Source: an uncultured Variovorax sp.
Lineage (GTDB): Bacteria > Pseudomonadota > Gammaproteobacteria > Burkholderiales > Burkholderiaceae
NCBI GenBank assembly: GCA_946478645.1
Contig: CAMLCW010000352.1
Location: 1-5,390, forward strand
Reading direction: 5' to 3'
DNA length: 5,390 nt
The notes under the pieces were generated by a model. That model was given only the letters and a program-made list of their open reading frames with translations, did no database searches and was not told the origin of the DNA. The translations under genes and the position numbers were made by a program. Below, one piece after another: positions 1 through 5,390 of the stretch (positions are counted from its first letter, which is position 1; each line of letters opens with the position of its first letter).

Positions 1-353
1 TCGTCACTTATGGCGAAAACTATGGCGGCGGAAAGATCGGCGAGGGCATCACGACGCGCGCGGGCATGGAACAGCCGCTGCACTACTGGGTGCCCTCGAT
101 CGCGCCCTCGGGCATGGCGTTCCTGACCAGCGACCGCTACGGCGCCGCATGGAAGGGCGATCTGTTCGTGGGTTCGCTCAAGTTCGGCTATCTCGACCGC
201 ATCGAACTGAAGGACGGCAAGGTCGTGGCCGAGCACAAGCTGCTGGCCGACCGCGCAGCGCGCATCCGCGACGTGAAGCAGGGGCCCGACGGCTGGCTCT
301 ATGTGCTGACCGACGAATCCGACGGCAAGCTGCTGCGGCTGCGACCCAACTGA
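1..353 (+). CDS. PQQ-dependent sugar dehydrogenase (GSDH family), C-terminal part, 5' end outside window
   Basis: This is the last 116 codons of a gene entering from the left; the first complete codon is at base 3 and the stop is TGA at 351-353. The peptide carries hallmarks of the glucose/sorbosone dehydrogenase beta-propeller family (soluble GDH, E. coli YliI/Asd): EQPLHYWVPSIAPSGM (encoded from base 69), then FVGSLKFGYLDRI, then RIRDVKQGPDGWLYVLTDE. In soluble glucose dehydrogenase an RxRD segment supplies arginines that contact PQQ, and RIRD at bases 261-272 fits it. Family members oxidise aldose sugars to lactones, usually in the periplasm, and pass electrons to an acceptor. The catalytic histidine region and any signal peptide lie upstream and cannot be checked. 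The family call is firm; the substrate is unknown. The gene converges with the minus-strand hydrolase, 11 bases between stops, and I see no clear terminator there. Confidence 0.9.
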   Translation, partial: VTYGENYGGGKIGEGITTRAGMEQPLHYWVPSIAPSGMAFLTSDRYGAAWKGDLFVGSLKFGYLDRIELKDGKVVAEHKLLADRAARIRDVKQGPDGWLYVLTDESDGKLLRLRPN

Positions 354-364
354 AGCGGCGTGCC

Positions 365-1159
365 TCAGCCCGCGCAGCCGGGCAGCGGCAGGGTCGGCAG
401 CATGCGGCGCCAGAGCCGCATCCATTCGGGCCAGTCGTGGCCGCCCTCGGTGGTGAACACGCGCTCCGGCGGCAGCGCCGCGGCGAGCAGCCGGTGGCTG
501 AAGGCGAAGCGGTCGTCCGTCCCGTAGCCCAGGTAGAGCGGCGGGCGGGCACCGAAGGTGGCGCTGTGCCCGGCATAGCCGCGCAGCCACTGCCACAGCT
601 GGTTTTCGTTCGGCCGCTTTGGATCGCTGCCGGGCGCGGCACCAAGAGGGCCGGTCCATCGCATCAGTCCGCCGGCATTGGCGATGTCCGCGGCGAGTGT
701 GCGTTCGCCGAGATAAGGCGCGATCGCCACGACGCCCGCGAGTTCTCCCGGATGGGTCTGTGCGTACAGCAGGCCGCCGAAGCCGCCGACCGAGATGCCG
801 ACGATCCAGATCGCCTTGTAGCCGCTCGCGCGCGCCGGCGCGATGACGTCTTTCTCGAGCCGCTCGAGGACGCTGCGGTCGTTGTAGTAGCCCAGGTGTG
901 CGTCGACCCGCATCGCGTCGACCGCGAGCCGGTTATCGTTCAGTGCATCGACGAAGCCCTCGCGGATGAATTCGTCCGGGCTCGAGTACGCCCCGGGCAA
1001 AAGCACCATCAGCGTGTCGGCCTGCGCGGTGCAGCGGCTCTTCTCGAGCGTGGCCGCGAGCGGCACGGTGGACGGGCGCAGCCCGCCGCAACCGGCCAGC
1101 ACGAAGGCCGCGCAAAGGCTGAGAATCGAAAGGTGGCAGCGGGCCGCGAAAATCTGCAT
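365..1159 (-). CDS. Predicted alpha/beta-hydrolase-fold lipoprotein, unknown substrate
   Basis: The protein has 264 residues, from ATG (complement of 1157-1159) to TGA (complement of 365-367). The N-terminus is a lipoprotein signal: short basic start, hydrophobic SILSLCAAFVLAGC, and lipobox LAGC with Cys24 as the expected lipidated residue, so the mature enzyme should be membrane-anchored on the periplasmic side. The body is a compact alpha/beta hydrolase: an early strand LMVLLPGAYSS (50-60), the nucleophile elbow GISVGG with Ser123, Asp215 or Asp216 in GYGTDDRF as the acid, and His241 in EGGHDWPEW. This supports an esterase/lipase-like activity, but nothing visible fixes the substrate. An in-frame ATG at complement 1217-1219 would add 20 residues before the signal peptide, making an unusually long n-region, so I prefer 1159. 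The SD is weak. It diverges from the isochorismatase-like gene and faces the sugar dehydrogenase tail to tail. Confidence 0.85.
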   Translation of the reverse strand: MQIFAARCHLSILSLCAAFVLAGCGGLRPSTVPLAATLEKSRCTAQADTLMVLLPGAYSSPDEFIREGFVDALNDNRLAVDAMRVDAHLGYYNDRSVLERLEKDVIAPARASGYKAIWIVGISVGGFGGLLYAQTHPGELAGVVAIAPYLGERTLAADIANAGGLMRWTGPLGAAPGSDPKRPNENQLWQWLRGYAGHSATFGARPPLYLGYGTDDRFAFSHRLLAAALPPERVFTTEGGHDWPEWMRLWRRMLPTLPLPGCAG

Positions 1160-1243
1160 CCGCCAGAGTCTAGGGGTGTGCTGTTTTTCGGTGGTACGGT
1201 CAAGCCACTCCAATGCCATTCTTTTTCTGAAAGCCCCCGTTTC

Positions 1244-1846
1244 ATGCTGCTCGATGCCTCGCAATCCCAACTCGTGCTGGTCGACTATCAGGCCCAACTG
1301 ATGCCGGCGATCTTCGAGGCCGACGCCGTCGCGCAGAACGCGGTGCGCCTCGGCAAGATGGCGCGGCTGCTCGGGGTGCCCGTTTTCGGCACGGAGCACA
1401 ACCCCTCGAAGCTCGGCGAAAACCTGCCGGCGCTGCGCCAGCTGTGCCAGCGCACGCTGTCGAAGATGCACTTCAGCGGCGTGGAAGAGGGGCTCGGCGA
1501 ATGGCTGCGCGCGCCGGCCAAGGCGCCGCAGGGCAATGCGCGGAGCCTGCCCAAGCATTTGCAGAAACCGGCCGCGGCGGCCGAAGAGCGCAACAGCATC
1601 GTGATTGCAGGCTGCGAGGCGCACGTCTGCTTGCTGCAGACCGCGCTCGACCTGCTCGAGGACGAGTTCGAGGTCTGGGTCGTGACCGATGCCTGCAGCT
1701 CGCGCACCGAGCGCAACCGCGATGCGGCATTCGACCGGCTTGCCGGGGCGGGCGCCGAGCTCGTGACCACCGAGATGGTGGGCTTCGAGTGGCTGCGGAC
1801 TGCGGAGCACCCGGCCTTTCCCGAACTGCTCGCGCTGATTCGCTGA
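1244..1846 (+). CDS. Isochorismatase-superfamily cysteine hydrolase (ISOC1/ISOC2-like)
   Basis: The protein has 200 residues, ATG 1244-1246 to TGA 1844-1846. The catalytic triad of the superfamily is visible in order: Asp14 (QLVLVDYQ), Lys74 (SKMHFS) and nucleophile Cys129 (GCEAHVCLLQTALDLL), whose preceding Glu-Ala-His segment is where the family's cis-peptide usually sits. The tail DACSSRTERNRDAAFDRL, then TTEMVGFEW and a final HPAF-type segment, resembles the ISOC1/ISOC2 branch more than true isochorismatases. No aryl-carrier domain and no siderophore genes are present, so a role in isochorismate hydrolysis is unlikely; the substrate is unknown. A proline/alanine/lysine-rich stretch at about 90-115 lengthens the Lys74-Cys129 interval. 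The protein looks cytoplasmic, with no signal peptide. The SD is weak (GAAAG at 1229-1233, 10 bases before ATG), but the N-terminus MLLDASQSQLVLVD matches where family members begin. Its start lies 84 bases from the divergent lipoprotein gene. Confidence 0.92.
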   Translation: MLLDASQSQLVLVDYQAQLMPAIFEADAVAQNAVRLGKMARLLGVPVFGTEHNPSKLGENLPALRQLCQRTLSKMHFSGVEEGLGEWLRAPAKAPQGNARSLPKHLQKPAAAAEERNSIVIAGCEAHVCLLQTALDLLEDEFEVWVVTDACSSRTERNRDAAFDRLAGAGAELVTTEMVGFEWLRTAEHPAFPELLALIR

Positions 1847-1857
1847 GCCGCTCGCGA

Positions 1858-1887
1858 CGCCGCCAAGGGTCCGCACGCATGGCGGCG
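1858..1887 (+). terminator. GC-rich hairpin after the isochorismatase-like gene, possible terminator without U-tract
   Basis: CGCCGCCA (1858-1865) and TGGCGGCG (1880-1887) form a perfect 8-bp stem with a 14-base loop, 11 bases after the stop codon and 9 bases before the -35 element of the prpE promoter. No run of T follows, so it is not a textbook intrinsic terminator. It could help separate this gene from prpE or stabilise the 3' end of the mRNA. In DNA this rich in G+C a stem of this size can also occur by chance. Confidence 0.35.
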
Positions 1888-1896
1888 GCTGTCAGC

Positions 1897-1924
1897 TTGA
1901 CGCAAGATCGGTCTCCATAATTAT
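1897..1924 (+). promoter_or_regulatory. Candidate sigma70-type promoter of prpE
   Basis: TTGACG (1897-1902, five of six matches to the -35 consensus) is followed by a 16-base spacer and AATTAT (1919-1924, four of six matches, including the important second A and last T). Transcription would begin near base 1931, giving an untranslated leader of about 48 bases before the prpE start at 1979. The A+T-rich patch stands out sharply from the GC-rich surroundings and lies in the only gap upstream of prpE. It is predicted by inspection only. Confidence 0.6.
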
Positions 1925-1925
1925 G
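1916..1925. repeat. Perfect 10-bp palindrome CATAATTATG over the prpE -10 region, possible operator
   Basis: CATAATTATG reads identically on both strands and covers the candidate -10 hexamer. A regulator bound here would block RNA polymerase, so it could be an operator half or core, but A+T-rich -10 regions are prone to accidental short palindromes. The adjoining GAATTC (1925-1930) is a second, separate 6-bp palindrome. I cannot assign a regulator family. Confidence 0.3.
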
Positions 1926-1931
1926 AATTCA

Positions 1932-1953
1932 GTTTCGGCGGACAGACCGAAGC
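1932..1953 (+). promoter_or_regulatory. Leader hairpin at the predicted 5' end of prpE mRNA
   Basis: GTTTCGG (1932-1938) pairs with CCGAAGC (1947-1953) through seven base pairs, one of them G-U, closing an 8-base loop. If transcription begins near 1931, as the promoter predicts, this stem sits at the extreme 5' end of the message, a position known to protect mRNA from 5'-end-dependent decay. It stops 12 bases before the SD and so leaves it accessible. I do not recognise a known riboswitch. Confidence 0.35.
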
Positions 1954-1965
1954 CGCGAGATTCAC

Positions 1966-1970
1966 AGGAG
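1966..1970 (+). promoter_or_regulatory. Ribosome binding site of prpE, decides between two in-frame ATGs
   Basis: AGGAG lies 8 bases before the ATG at 1979 but only 2 bases before the in-frame ATG at 1973. The spacing strongly favours 1979, giving an N-terminus MSRYEEF, consistent with PrpE proteins. The upstream choice would only add Met-Gln. Confidence 0.8.
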
Positions 1971-1978
1971 ACATGCAG

Positions 1979-3892
1979 ATGAGCCGCTACGAAGAGTTCC
2001 ATCGCCAGTCCATCGAGGCGCCGGAAGCGTTCTGGCCCGAGCAGGCCCGGTTGATCGATTGGCACACGCCGGTGCAGCAGGTCCTCGACGCGAGCGAGCC
2101 GCCGTTTGCGCGCTGGTTCATCGGCGGCACGACGAACCTCTGCCACAACGCCGTCGACCGCCATCTGGCCGCGCGCGGCGACCAGCCGGCGCTGATCTTC
2201 GTCTCGACCGAGACCGGCACCGAGCGCAGCTACAGCTTCAGCGAACTGCATGCCGAGGTGCAGCGCACGGCCGCCAGCCTGCTCGAACTCGGGGTCGGAA
2301 AGGGCGATCGCGTGCTGATCTACATGCCGATGATCCCCGAGGCGGCGTTCGCGATGCTGGCCTGCGCGCGCATCGGCGCGATCCACTGCGTGGTGTTCGG
2401 TGGCTTCGCGAGCGGATCGCTCGCCTCGCGCATCGACGATGCCGAGCCCAAAGTGATCGTCAGCGCCGACGCCGGATCGCGCGGCGGGAAGGTCATCGCG
2501 TACAAGCCGCTGCTCGACGAGGCGATCCGCCTGTCGGCGCACAAGCCTTCCGCGGTGCTGCTGACCGACCGCGGCCTGGCGCCCATGGCATTGACCGCTG
2601 ACCGCGACCATCTCGCGAGCGAACTGCGGCAGCGGCATCTCGACGCCGAGGTGCCCTGTGCATGGCTCGCCGCCACCGACATCAGCTACACCATCTACAC
2701 CAGCGGCACGACCGGCCGGCCCAAGGGCGTGCAGCGCGACGTGGGCGGCTATGCCGTGGCGCTCGCGGCGAGCATGAAGCACATCTTCGACGGCCGCGCC
2801 GGCGAAACCTACTTCTGCACCAGCGACATCGGCTGGGTAGTGGGCCACAGCTACATCGTCTACGGCCCGCTCATCGCCGGCATGGCGACCCTCATGTACG
2901 AAGGCCTGCCGACGCAGGGCATCGACCGGCAGCCCGACGGTGGCATCTGGTGGCGGTTGGTCGAGAAATACCGGGTAACGGTGATGTTCAGCGCGCCCAC
3001 CGCGGTGCGCGTGCTCAAGAGGCAGGACCCGGCGCTGCTGAAGGCCTACGACCTGTCGAGCCTGCGCGCGCTGTTCCTCGCGGGCGAGCCGCTCGACGAG
3101 CCTACGGGCCGCTGGATCGGCGAGGGCCTCGGCGTGCCGGTCATCGACAACTACTGGCAGACCGAATCAGGCTGGCCGATCATCACCATCGCCAACGGCG
3201 TGGAGCGCAAGCCGAGCAAGCTGGGCAGCCCCGGCGTGCCGATGTACGGCTACAACGTGAAAATCCTGCACGAAGCGACCGGCGAGGAACTCACCGGCGC
3301 CAACGAGAAGGGCGTCGTGGTCATCGAAGGCCCGACGCCGCCCGGCTTCATGCAGACCGTGTGGCGGGATGACGCACGCTTCGTCGACACCTACTGGAAG
3401 AGCGTGCCCGGCAGGATGGTCTACTCGACCTTCGACTGGGGCATCCGCGACGAGGACGGCTATTTCTACATCCTCGGGCGCACCGATGACGTGATCAATG
3501 TGGCCGGACACCGCCTGGGCACGCGCGAGATCGAAGAGAGCATTTCCGGCCATCCGGGCGTGGCCGAAGTGGCGGTGGTGGGTGTGGCCGACGCGCTCAA
3601 GGGCCAGGTCGCGATGGCCTTCGTCGTGCCCCGCGAGGGCACCGCACTGGCCGATGCCGACGCGGCGCTGAAGCTCGAAGGCGAGATCATGAAGCGGGTC
3701 GCCGACCAGCTCGGCGCGCTGGCGCGCCCCGCGCGGGTGCGCTTCGTGGGCGGGCTGCCCAAGACCCGCAGCGGCAAGCTGCTGCGGCGCGCCATTCAGG
3801 CCGTGTGCGAGCAGCGCGACCCCGGCGACCTGACCACCATGGACGACCCCGCCACGCTGCAGCAGATCCAGCGCTTGCTTTCAGTTTCGTGA
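1979..3892 (+). CDS. prpE: Propionate--CoA ligase (propionyl-CoA synthetase)
   Basis: This 637-residue acyl-CoA synthetase of the ANL superfamily is close to the roughly 630 residues of enterobacterial PrpE. It activates propionate with ATP through propionyl-AMP to propionyl-CoA, feeding the 2-methylcitrate cycle or other propionyl-CoA uses, in the cytoplasm. Visible motifs in order: the acetyl-CoA-synthetase N-terminal segment around EEFHRQSIEAPEAFW (5-19); the segment GGFASGSLASRIDDAEP, then SADAGSRGGK; P-loop TSGTTGRPKG (241-250); DNYWQTESGWP (390-400), whose DNYW and SGWP fit PrpE better than the acetate enzyme's WWQTETG; YSTFDWG (482-488) with Asp486 for the ribose; hinge and A8 region GRTDDVINVAGHRLGT from 500; and C-terminal KTRSGK with Lys600 as the adenylation lysine. 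That lysine is the site reversibly acylated in Salmonella PrpE, so similar control is plausible. No prpB, C, D or R lies beside it in the window. Acetyl-CoA synthetase is the only serious alternative. Confidence 0.93.
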   Translation: MSRYEEFHRQSIEAPEAFWPEQARLIDWHTPVQQVLDASEPPFARWFIGGTTNLCHNAVDRHLAARGDQPALIFVSTETGTERSYSFSELHAEVQRTAASLLELGVGKGDRVLIYMPMIPEAAFAMLACARIGAIHCVVFGGFASGSLASRIDDAEPKVIVSADAGSRGGKVIAYKPLLDEAIRLSAHKPSAVLLTDRGLAPMALTADRDHLASELRQRHLDAEVPCAWLAATDISYTIYTSGTTGRPKGVQRDVGGYAVALAASMKHIFDGRAGETYFCTSDIGWVVGHSYIVYGPLIAGMATLMYEGLPTQGIDRQPDGGIWWRLVEKYRVTVMFSAPTAVRVLKRQDPALLKAYDLSSLRALFLAGEPLDEPTGRWIGEGLGVPVIDNYWQTESGWPIITIANGVERKPSKLGSPGVPMYGYNVKILHEATGEELTGANEKGVVVIEGPTPPGFMQTVWRDDARFVDTYWKSVPGRMVYSTFDWGIRDEDGYFYILGRTDDVINVAGHRLGTREIEESISGHPGVAEVAVVGVADALKGQVAMAFVVPREGTALADADAALKLEGEIMKRVADQLGALARPARVRFVGGLPKTRSGKLLRRAIQAVCEQRDPGDLTTMDDPATLQQIQRLLSVS

Positions 3893-3918
3893 CCGCCGGC
3901 AAGTGGCCCTTGCGTCAC
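3889..3918 (+). terminator. Hairpin overlapping the prpE stop codon, possible terminator without U-tract
   Basis: GTGAC (3889-3893) pairs with GTCAC (3914-3918), and GCAAG (3899-3903) with CTTGC (3909-3913) around a 5-base loop. The two 5-bp stems stack on the 3' side, with five unpaired bases (3894-3898) on the 5' side. The prpE TGA (3890-3892) lies inside the outer arm. There is no following T-run, so intrinsic termination is uncertain; 3'-end protection or a chance fold are alternatives. Confidence 0.3.
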
Positions 3919-4039
3919 TGCGGCATACCGCCGGATGGTGAACGTGGCACAATGCCGAAGTACTCAGGCCCTTCCCCAGCCACAGTCGCATCCGCCAATC
4001 GGTTCAGCCGTGTCGCGGAAGGTTTCTCAACCAGCTAAT

Positions 4040-4056
4040 GCTTCCCGCAGGGAAGC
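4040..4056 (+). promoter_or_regulatory. Tight leader hairpin abutting the sucA ribosome binding site
   Basis: GCTTCCC (4040-4046) and GGGAAGC (4050-4056) are exact inverted repeats forming a 7-bp stem with a 3-base GCA loop; U4039 and G4057 could add a G-U pair. The stem ends exactly where the SD GAAGG begins and 15 bases before the ATG. Such a structure could tune translation initiation or mRNA stability. I saw no convincing promoter hexamers in 3893-4039, so the sucA start of transcription is not placed. Confidence 0.45.
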
Positions 4057-4061
4057 GAAGG
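4057..4061 (+). promoter_or_regulatory. Ribosome binding site of sucA
   Basis: GAAGG lies 10 bases before ATG 4072-4074 and supports that start. Its first G may be engaged by the adjoining hairpin through a G-U pair. Confidence 0.6.
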
Positions 4062-4071
4062 TCAGCGGATC

Positions 4072-5390
4072 ATGAGCGATTCCTCCAAGCCCTCGGCGTA
4101 TGCCGCGTATCAGGGCAACACGTACCTCTTCGGCGGCAACGCGCCGTATGTCGAAGAGATGTACGAGAACTATCTTTCCAATCCCGGAAGCGTGCCCGAC
4201 AACTGGCGCACCTACTTCGACGCGCTGCAGAACGTGCCCGCGGTCGATGGTTCGAACACGCGCGACGTGCCGCATCTGCCGGTCATCAACGCCTTTGCCG
4301 AACGCGCCAAGCAGGGCACGACCAAGGTCGTCCAGGCAAGCGGCGCCGACTCCGAGCTCGGCCGCAAGCGCACGGCCGTCCAGCAGCTGATCGCCGCCTA
4401 CCGCAATGTCGGTGCCCGCTGGGCCGATCTGGATCCGCTCAAGCGCACCGAGCGTCCGGCCATTCCCGAGCTCGAGCCCTCGTTCTACGGCTTCACCGAT
4501 GCCGACCTCGAGACGGTGTTCAACACCAGCAACACCTTCTTCGGCAAGGAGACCATGTCGCTGCGCGACCTGCTCAATGCCTTGCGCGAAACGTACTGCG
4601 GCACGATGGGCGCCGAGTACATGTACACCACCGACCAGAACCACAAGCGCTGGTGGCAGCAGAAGCTCGAGAGCGCGCGCACCAACCCGCAGCTCACGGC
4701 AGAGCAGAAGAAGCACGTGCTCAGCCGCCTGACGGCCGCTGAAGGCCTCGAGCGCTTCCTGCACACCAAGTACGTGGGCCAGAAGCGCTTCTCGCTCGAA
4801 GGCGGCGAGAGCTTCATCGTCTCGATGGACGAATTGATCAACCAGGCCGGCATCCGCGGCGTGCAGGAAATCGTCATCGGCATGGCCCACCGCGGCCGCC
4901 TCAACGTGCTGGTCAATTCGCTCGGCAAGATGCCGGCCGACCTGTTCGCCGAGTTCGACCACACCGCGCCCGAAGACCTGCCGAGCGGCGACGTGAAGTA
5001 CCACCAGGGCTTCAGCTCCGACGTGACCACCCCCGGCGGCCCGGTGCACCTGAGCCTCGCGTTCAACCCTTCGCACCTCGAGATCGTGAATCCGGTGGTC
5101 GAGGGCTCGGTGCGTGCCCGCATGGACCGCCGCGCCGACCCGCAGGGCAAGCAGGTGCTGCCGGTGCTGGTGCACGGCGACGCAGCCTTCGCGGGCCAGG
5201 GCGTGGTGATGGAAACGCTGGCGCTCGCAGAGACGCGCGGTTACTTCACCGGCGGCACGGTGCACATCGTCATCAACAACCAGATCGGCTTCACCACCAG
5301 CGATCCGCGCGACAGCCGCTCGACGCTGTACTGCTCGGACATCGTCAAGATGATCGAGGCGCCGGTGCTGCACGTGAACGGCGACGACCC
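4072..5390 (+). CDS. sucA: 2-oxoglutarate dehydrogenase E1 component, N-terminal 439 codons, 3' end outside window
   Basis: The ThDP-dependent E1 subunit decarboxylates 2-oxoglutarate and transfers the succinyl group to the lipoyl groups of E2 (SucB) in the TCA cycle. The frame is open from ATG 4072 to the right edge; about half of a usual 930-960-residue protein is visible. The N-terminus has the E1o assembly segment GGNAPYVEEMYENYL (21-35) followed by PGSVPDNWRTYF (38-49). The catalytic part shows YVGQKRFSLEGGES (K238 to S247 at its end), GMAHRGRLN with His273, GDVKYHQGFS, HLSLAFNPSHLEIVNP (His326, His335), and the ThDP/Mg site HGDAAFAGQG (Asp370) with INNQIGF (Asn402-Asn403), then TSDPRDSRSTLYCSDI. 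All expected residues in the visible part are intact. The gene is also called odhA. sucB and lpdA would normally follow, but this cannot be seen. It lies 179 bases after prpE on the same strand, probably with its own promoter. Confidence 0.97.
   Translation, partial: MSDSSKPSAYAAYQGNTYLFGGNAPYVEEMYENYLSNPGSVPDNWRTYFDALQNVPAVDGSNTRDVPHLPVINAFAERAKQGTTKVVQASGADSELGRKRTAVQQLIAAYRNVGARWADLDPLKRTERPAIPELEPSFYGFTDADLETVFNTSNTFFGKETMSLRDLLNALRETYCGTMGAEYMYTTDQNHKRWWQQKLESARTNPQLTAEQKKHVLSRLTAAEGLERFLHTKYVGQKRFSLEGGESFIVSMDELINQAGIRGVQEIVIGMAHRGRLNVLVNSLGKMPADLFAEFDHTAPEDLPSGDVKYHQGFSSDVTTPGGPVHLSLAFNPSHLEIVNPVVEGSVRARMDRRADPQGKQVLPVLVHGDAAFAGQGVVMETLALAETRGYFTGGTVHIVINNQIGFTTSDPRDSRSTLYCSDIVKMIEAPVLHVNGDD

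Noticed and set aside
1167..1172. TAGACT on the minus strand as a -10 box for the lipoprotein gene, which would make its transcript nearly leaderless
   Set aside because: No -35 hexamer lies 16-18 bases upstream; the nearest TTGACC is 25 bases away.
149..1243. Long plus-strand open frame running antisense to the lipoprotein hydrolase into the isochorismatase-like gene
   Set aside because: The upstream 365 codons give a low-complexity Arg/Ala/Gly-rich peptide with no domain, while the minus strand encodes a coherent lipoprotein hydrolase. Open antisense frames are common in such GC-rich DNA. Only the part from 1244 is a real gene.
1244..1846. True isochorismatase (EntB-like) assignment
   Set aside because: No aryl-carrier domain and no siderophore or 2,3-dihydroxybenzoate genes nearby; the tail resembles ISOC1/ISOC2-type hydrolases instead.
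1160..1876. Minus-strand open frame extending the lipoprotein hydrolase upstream across the isochorismatase-like gene
   Set aside because: It is the shadow of the well-supported plus-strand enzyme and would bury the lipoprotein signal peptide inside a long extension.
1973..1975. ATG at 1973 as the prpE start
   Set aside because: It lies only 2 bases after AGGAG, too close for initiation; ATG 1979 has the ideal 8-base spacing.
1892..2848. 318-codon minus-strand open frame opposite the start of prpE, and 2662-3372 on the plus strand in a second frame
   Set aside because: Both are shadows of prpE; neither gives a domain-like peptide, and both conflict with its intact coding frame.
3948..3953. 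CACAAT as a -10 box for sucA, or the surrounding TGGCAC as a sigma54 -24 element
   Set aside because: There is no matching -35 hexamer at a permitted distance, and no TTGC-type -12 element for sigma54.
4027..5373. 448-codon open frame on the minus strand opposite sucA
   Set aside because: The peptide is His/Val/Arg/Ala-rich without recognisable motifs, and the opposite strand encodes SucA with all expected motifs.

Overview
The window is GC-rich (roughly two thirds G+C by eye), densely packed bacterial chromosome. Codon usage, gene families and short recognisable peptide segments point to a betaproteobacterium of the Comamonadaceae, most like Variovorax. That placement comes from family recognition, not a database search.

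Layout: (1) bases 1-353, plus strand, are the C-terminal end of a PQQ-dependent aldose/sorbosone-type sugar dehydrogenase. (2) Bases 365-1159, minus strand, encode a small predicted lipoprotein with an alpha/beta-hydrolase fold; it converges on the dehydrogenase with only 11 bases between the stop codons. (3) After an 84-base divergent spacer, bases 1244-1846, plus strand, encode a cysteine hydrolase of the isochorismatase superfamily, ISOC1/ISOC2-like. (4) A 132-base spacer carries a GC-rich hairpin, a good sigma70-type promoter, a 10-bp palindrome on the -10 region, a leader hairpin and a strong Shine-Dalgarno (SD) sequence. It leads into a complete propionate--CoA ligase gene, prpE (1979-3892). 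(5) A 179-base spacer, with a hairpin at the prpE stop and another abutting the next SD, precedes sucA, the E1 subunit of 2-oxoglutarate dehydrogenase. sucA starts at 4072 and runs off the right edge.

The right half is central carbon metabolism: PrpE activates propionate to propionyl-CoA, and SucA starts the oxidative decarboxylation of 2-oxoglutarate in the TCA cycle. The two genes lie in tandem but are probably separate transcription units. The left half holds three enzymes whose exact substrates the sequence does not reveal. I see no mobile element, CRISPR array, tRNA/rRNA gene, phage gene or defence system, and no stretch over 300 bases without a gene. I found no convincing undescribed system. 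The most interesting signals are the small, exact inverted repeats in the leaders of prpE and sucA.
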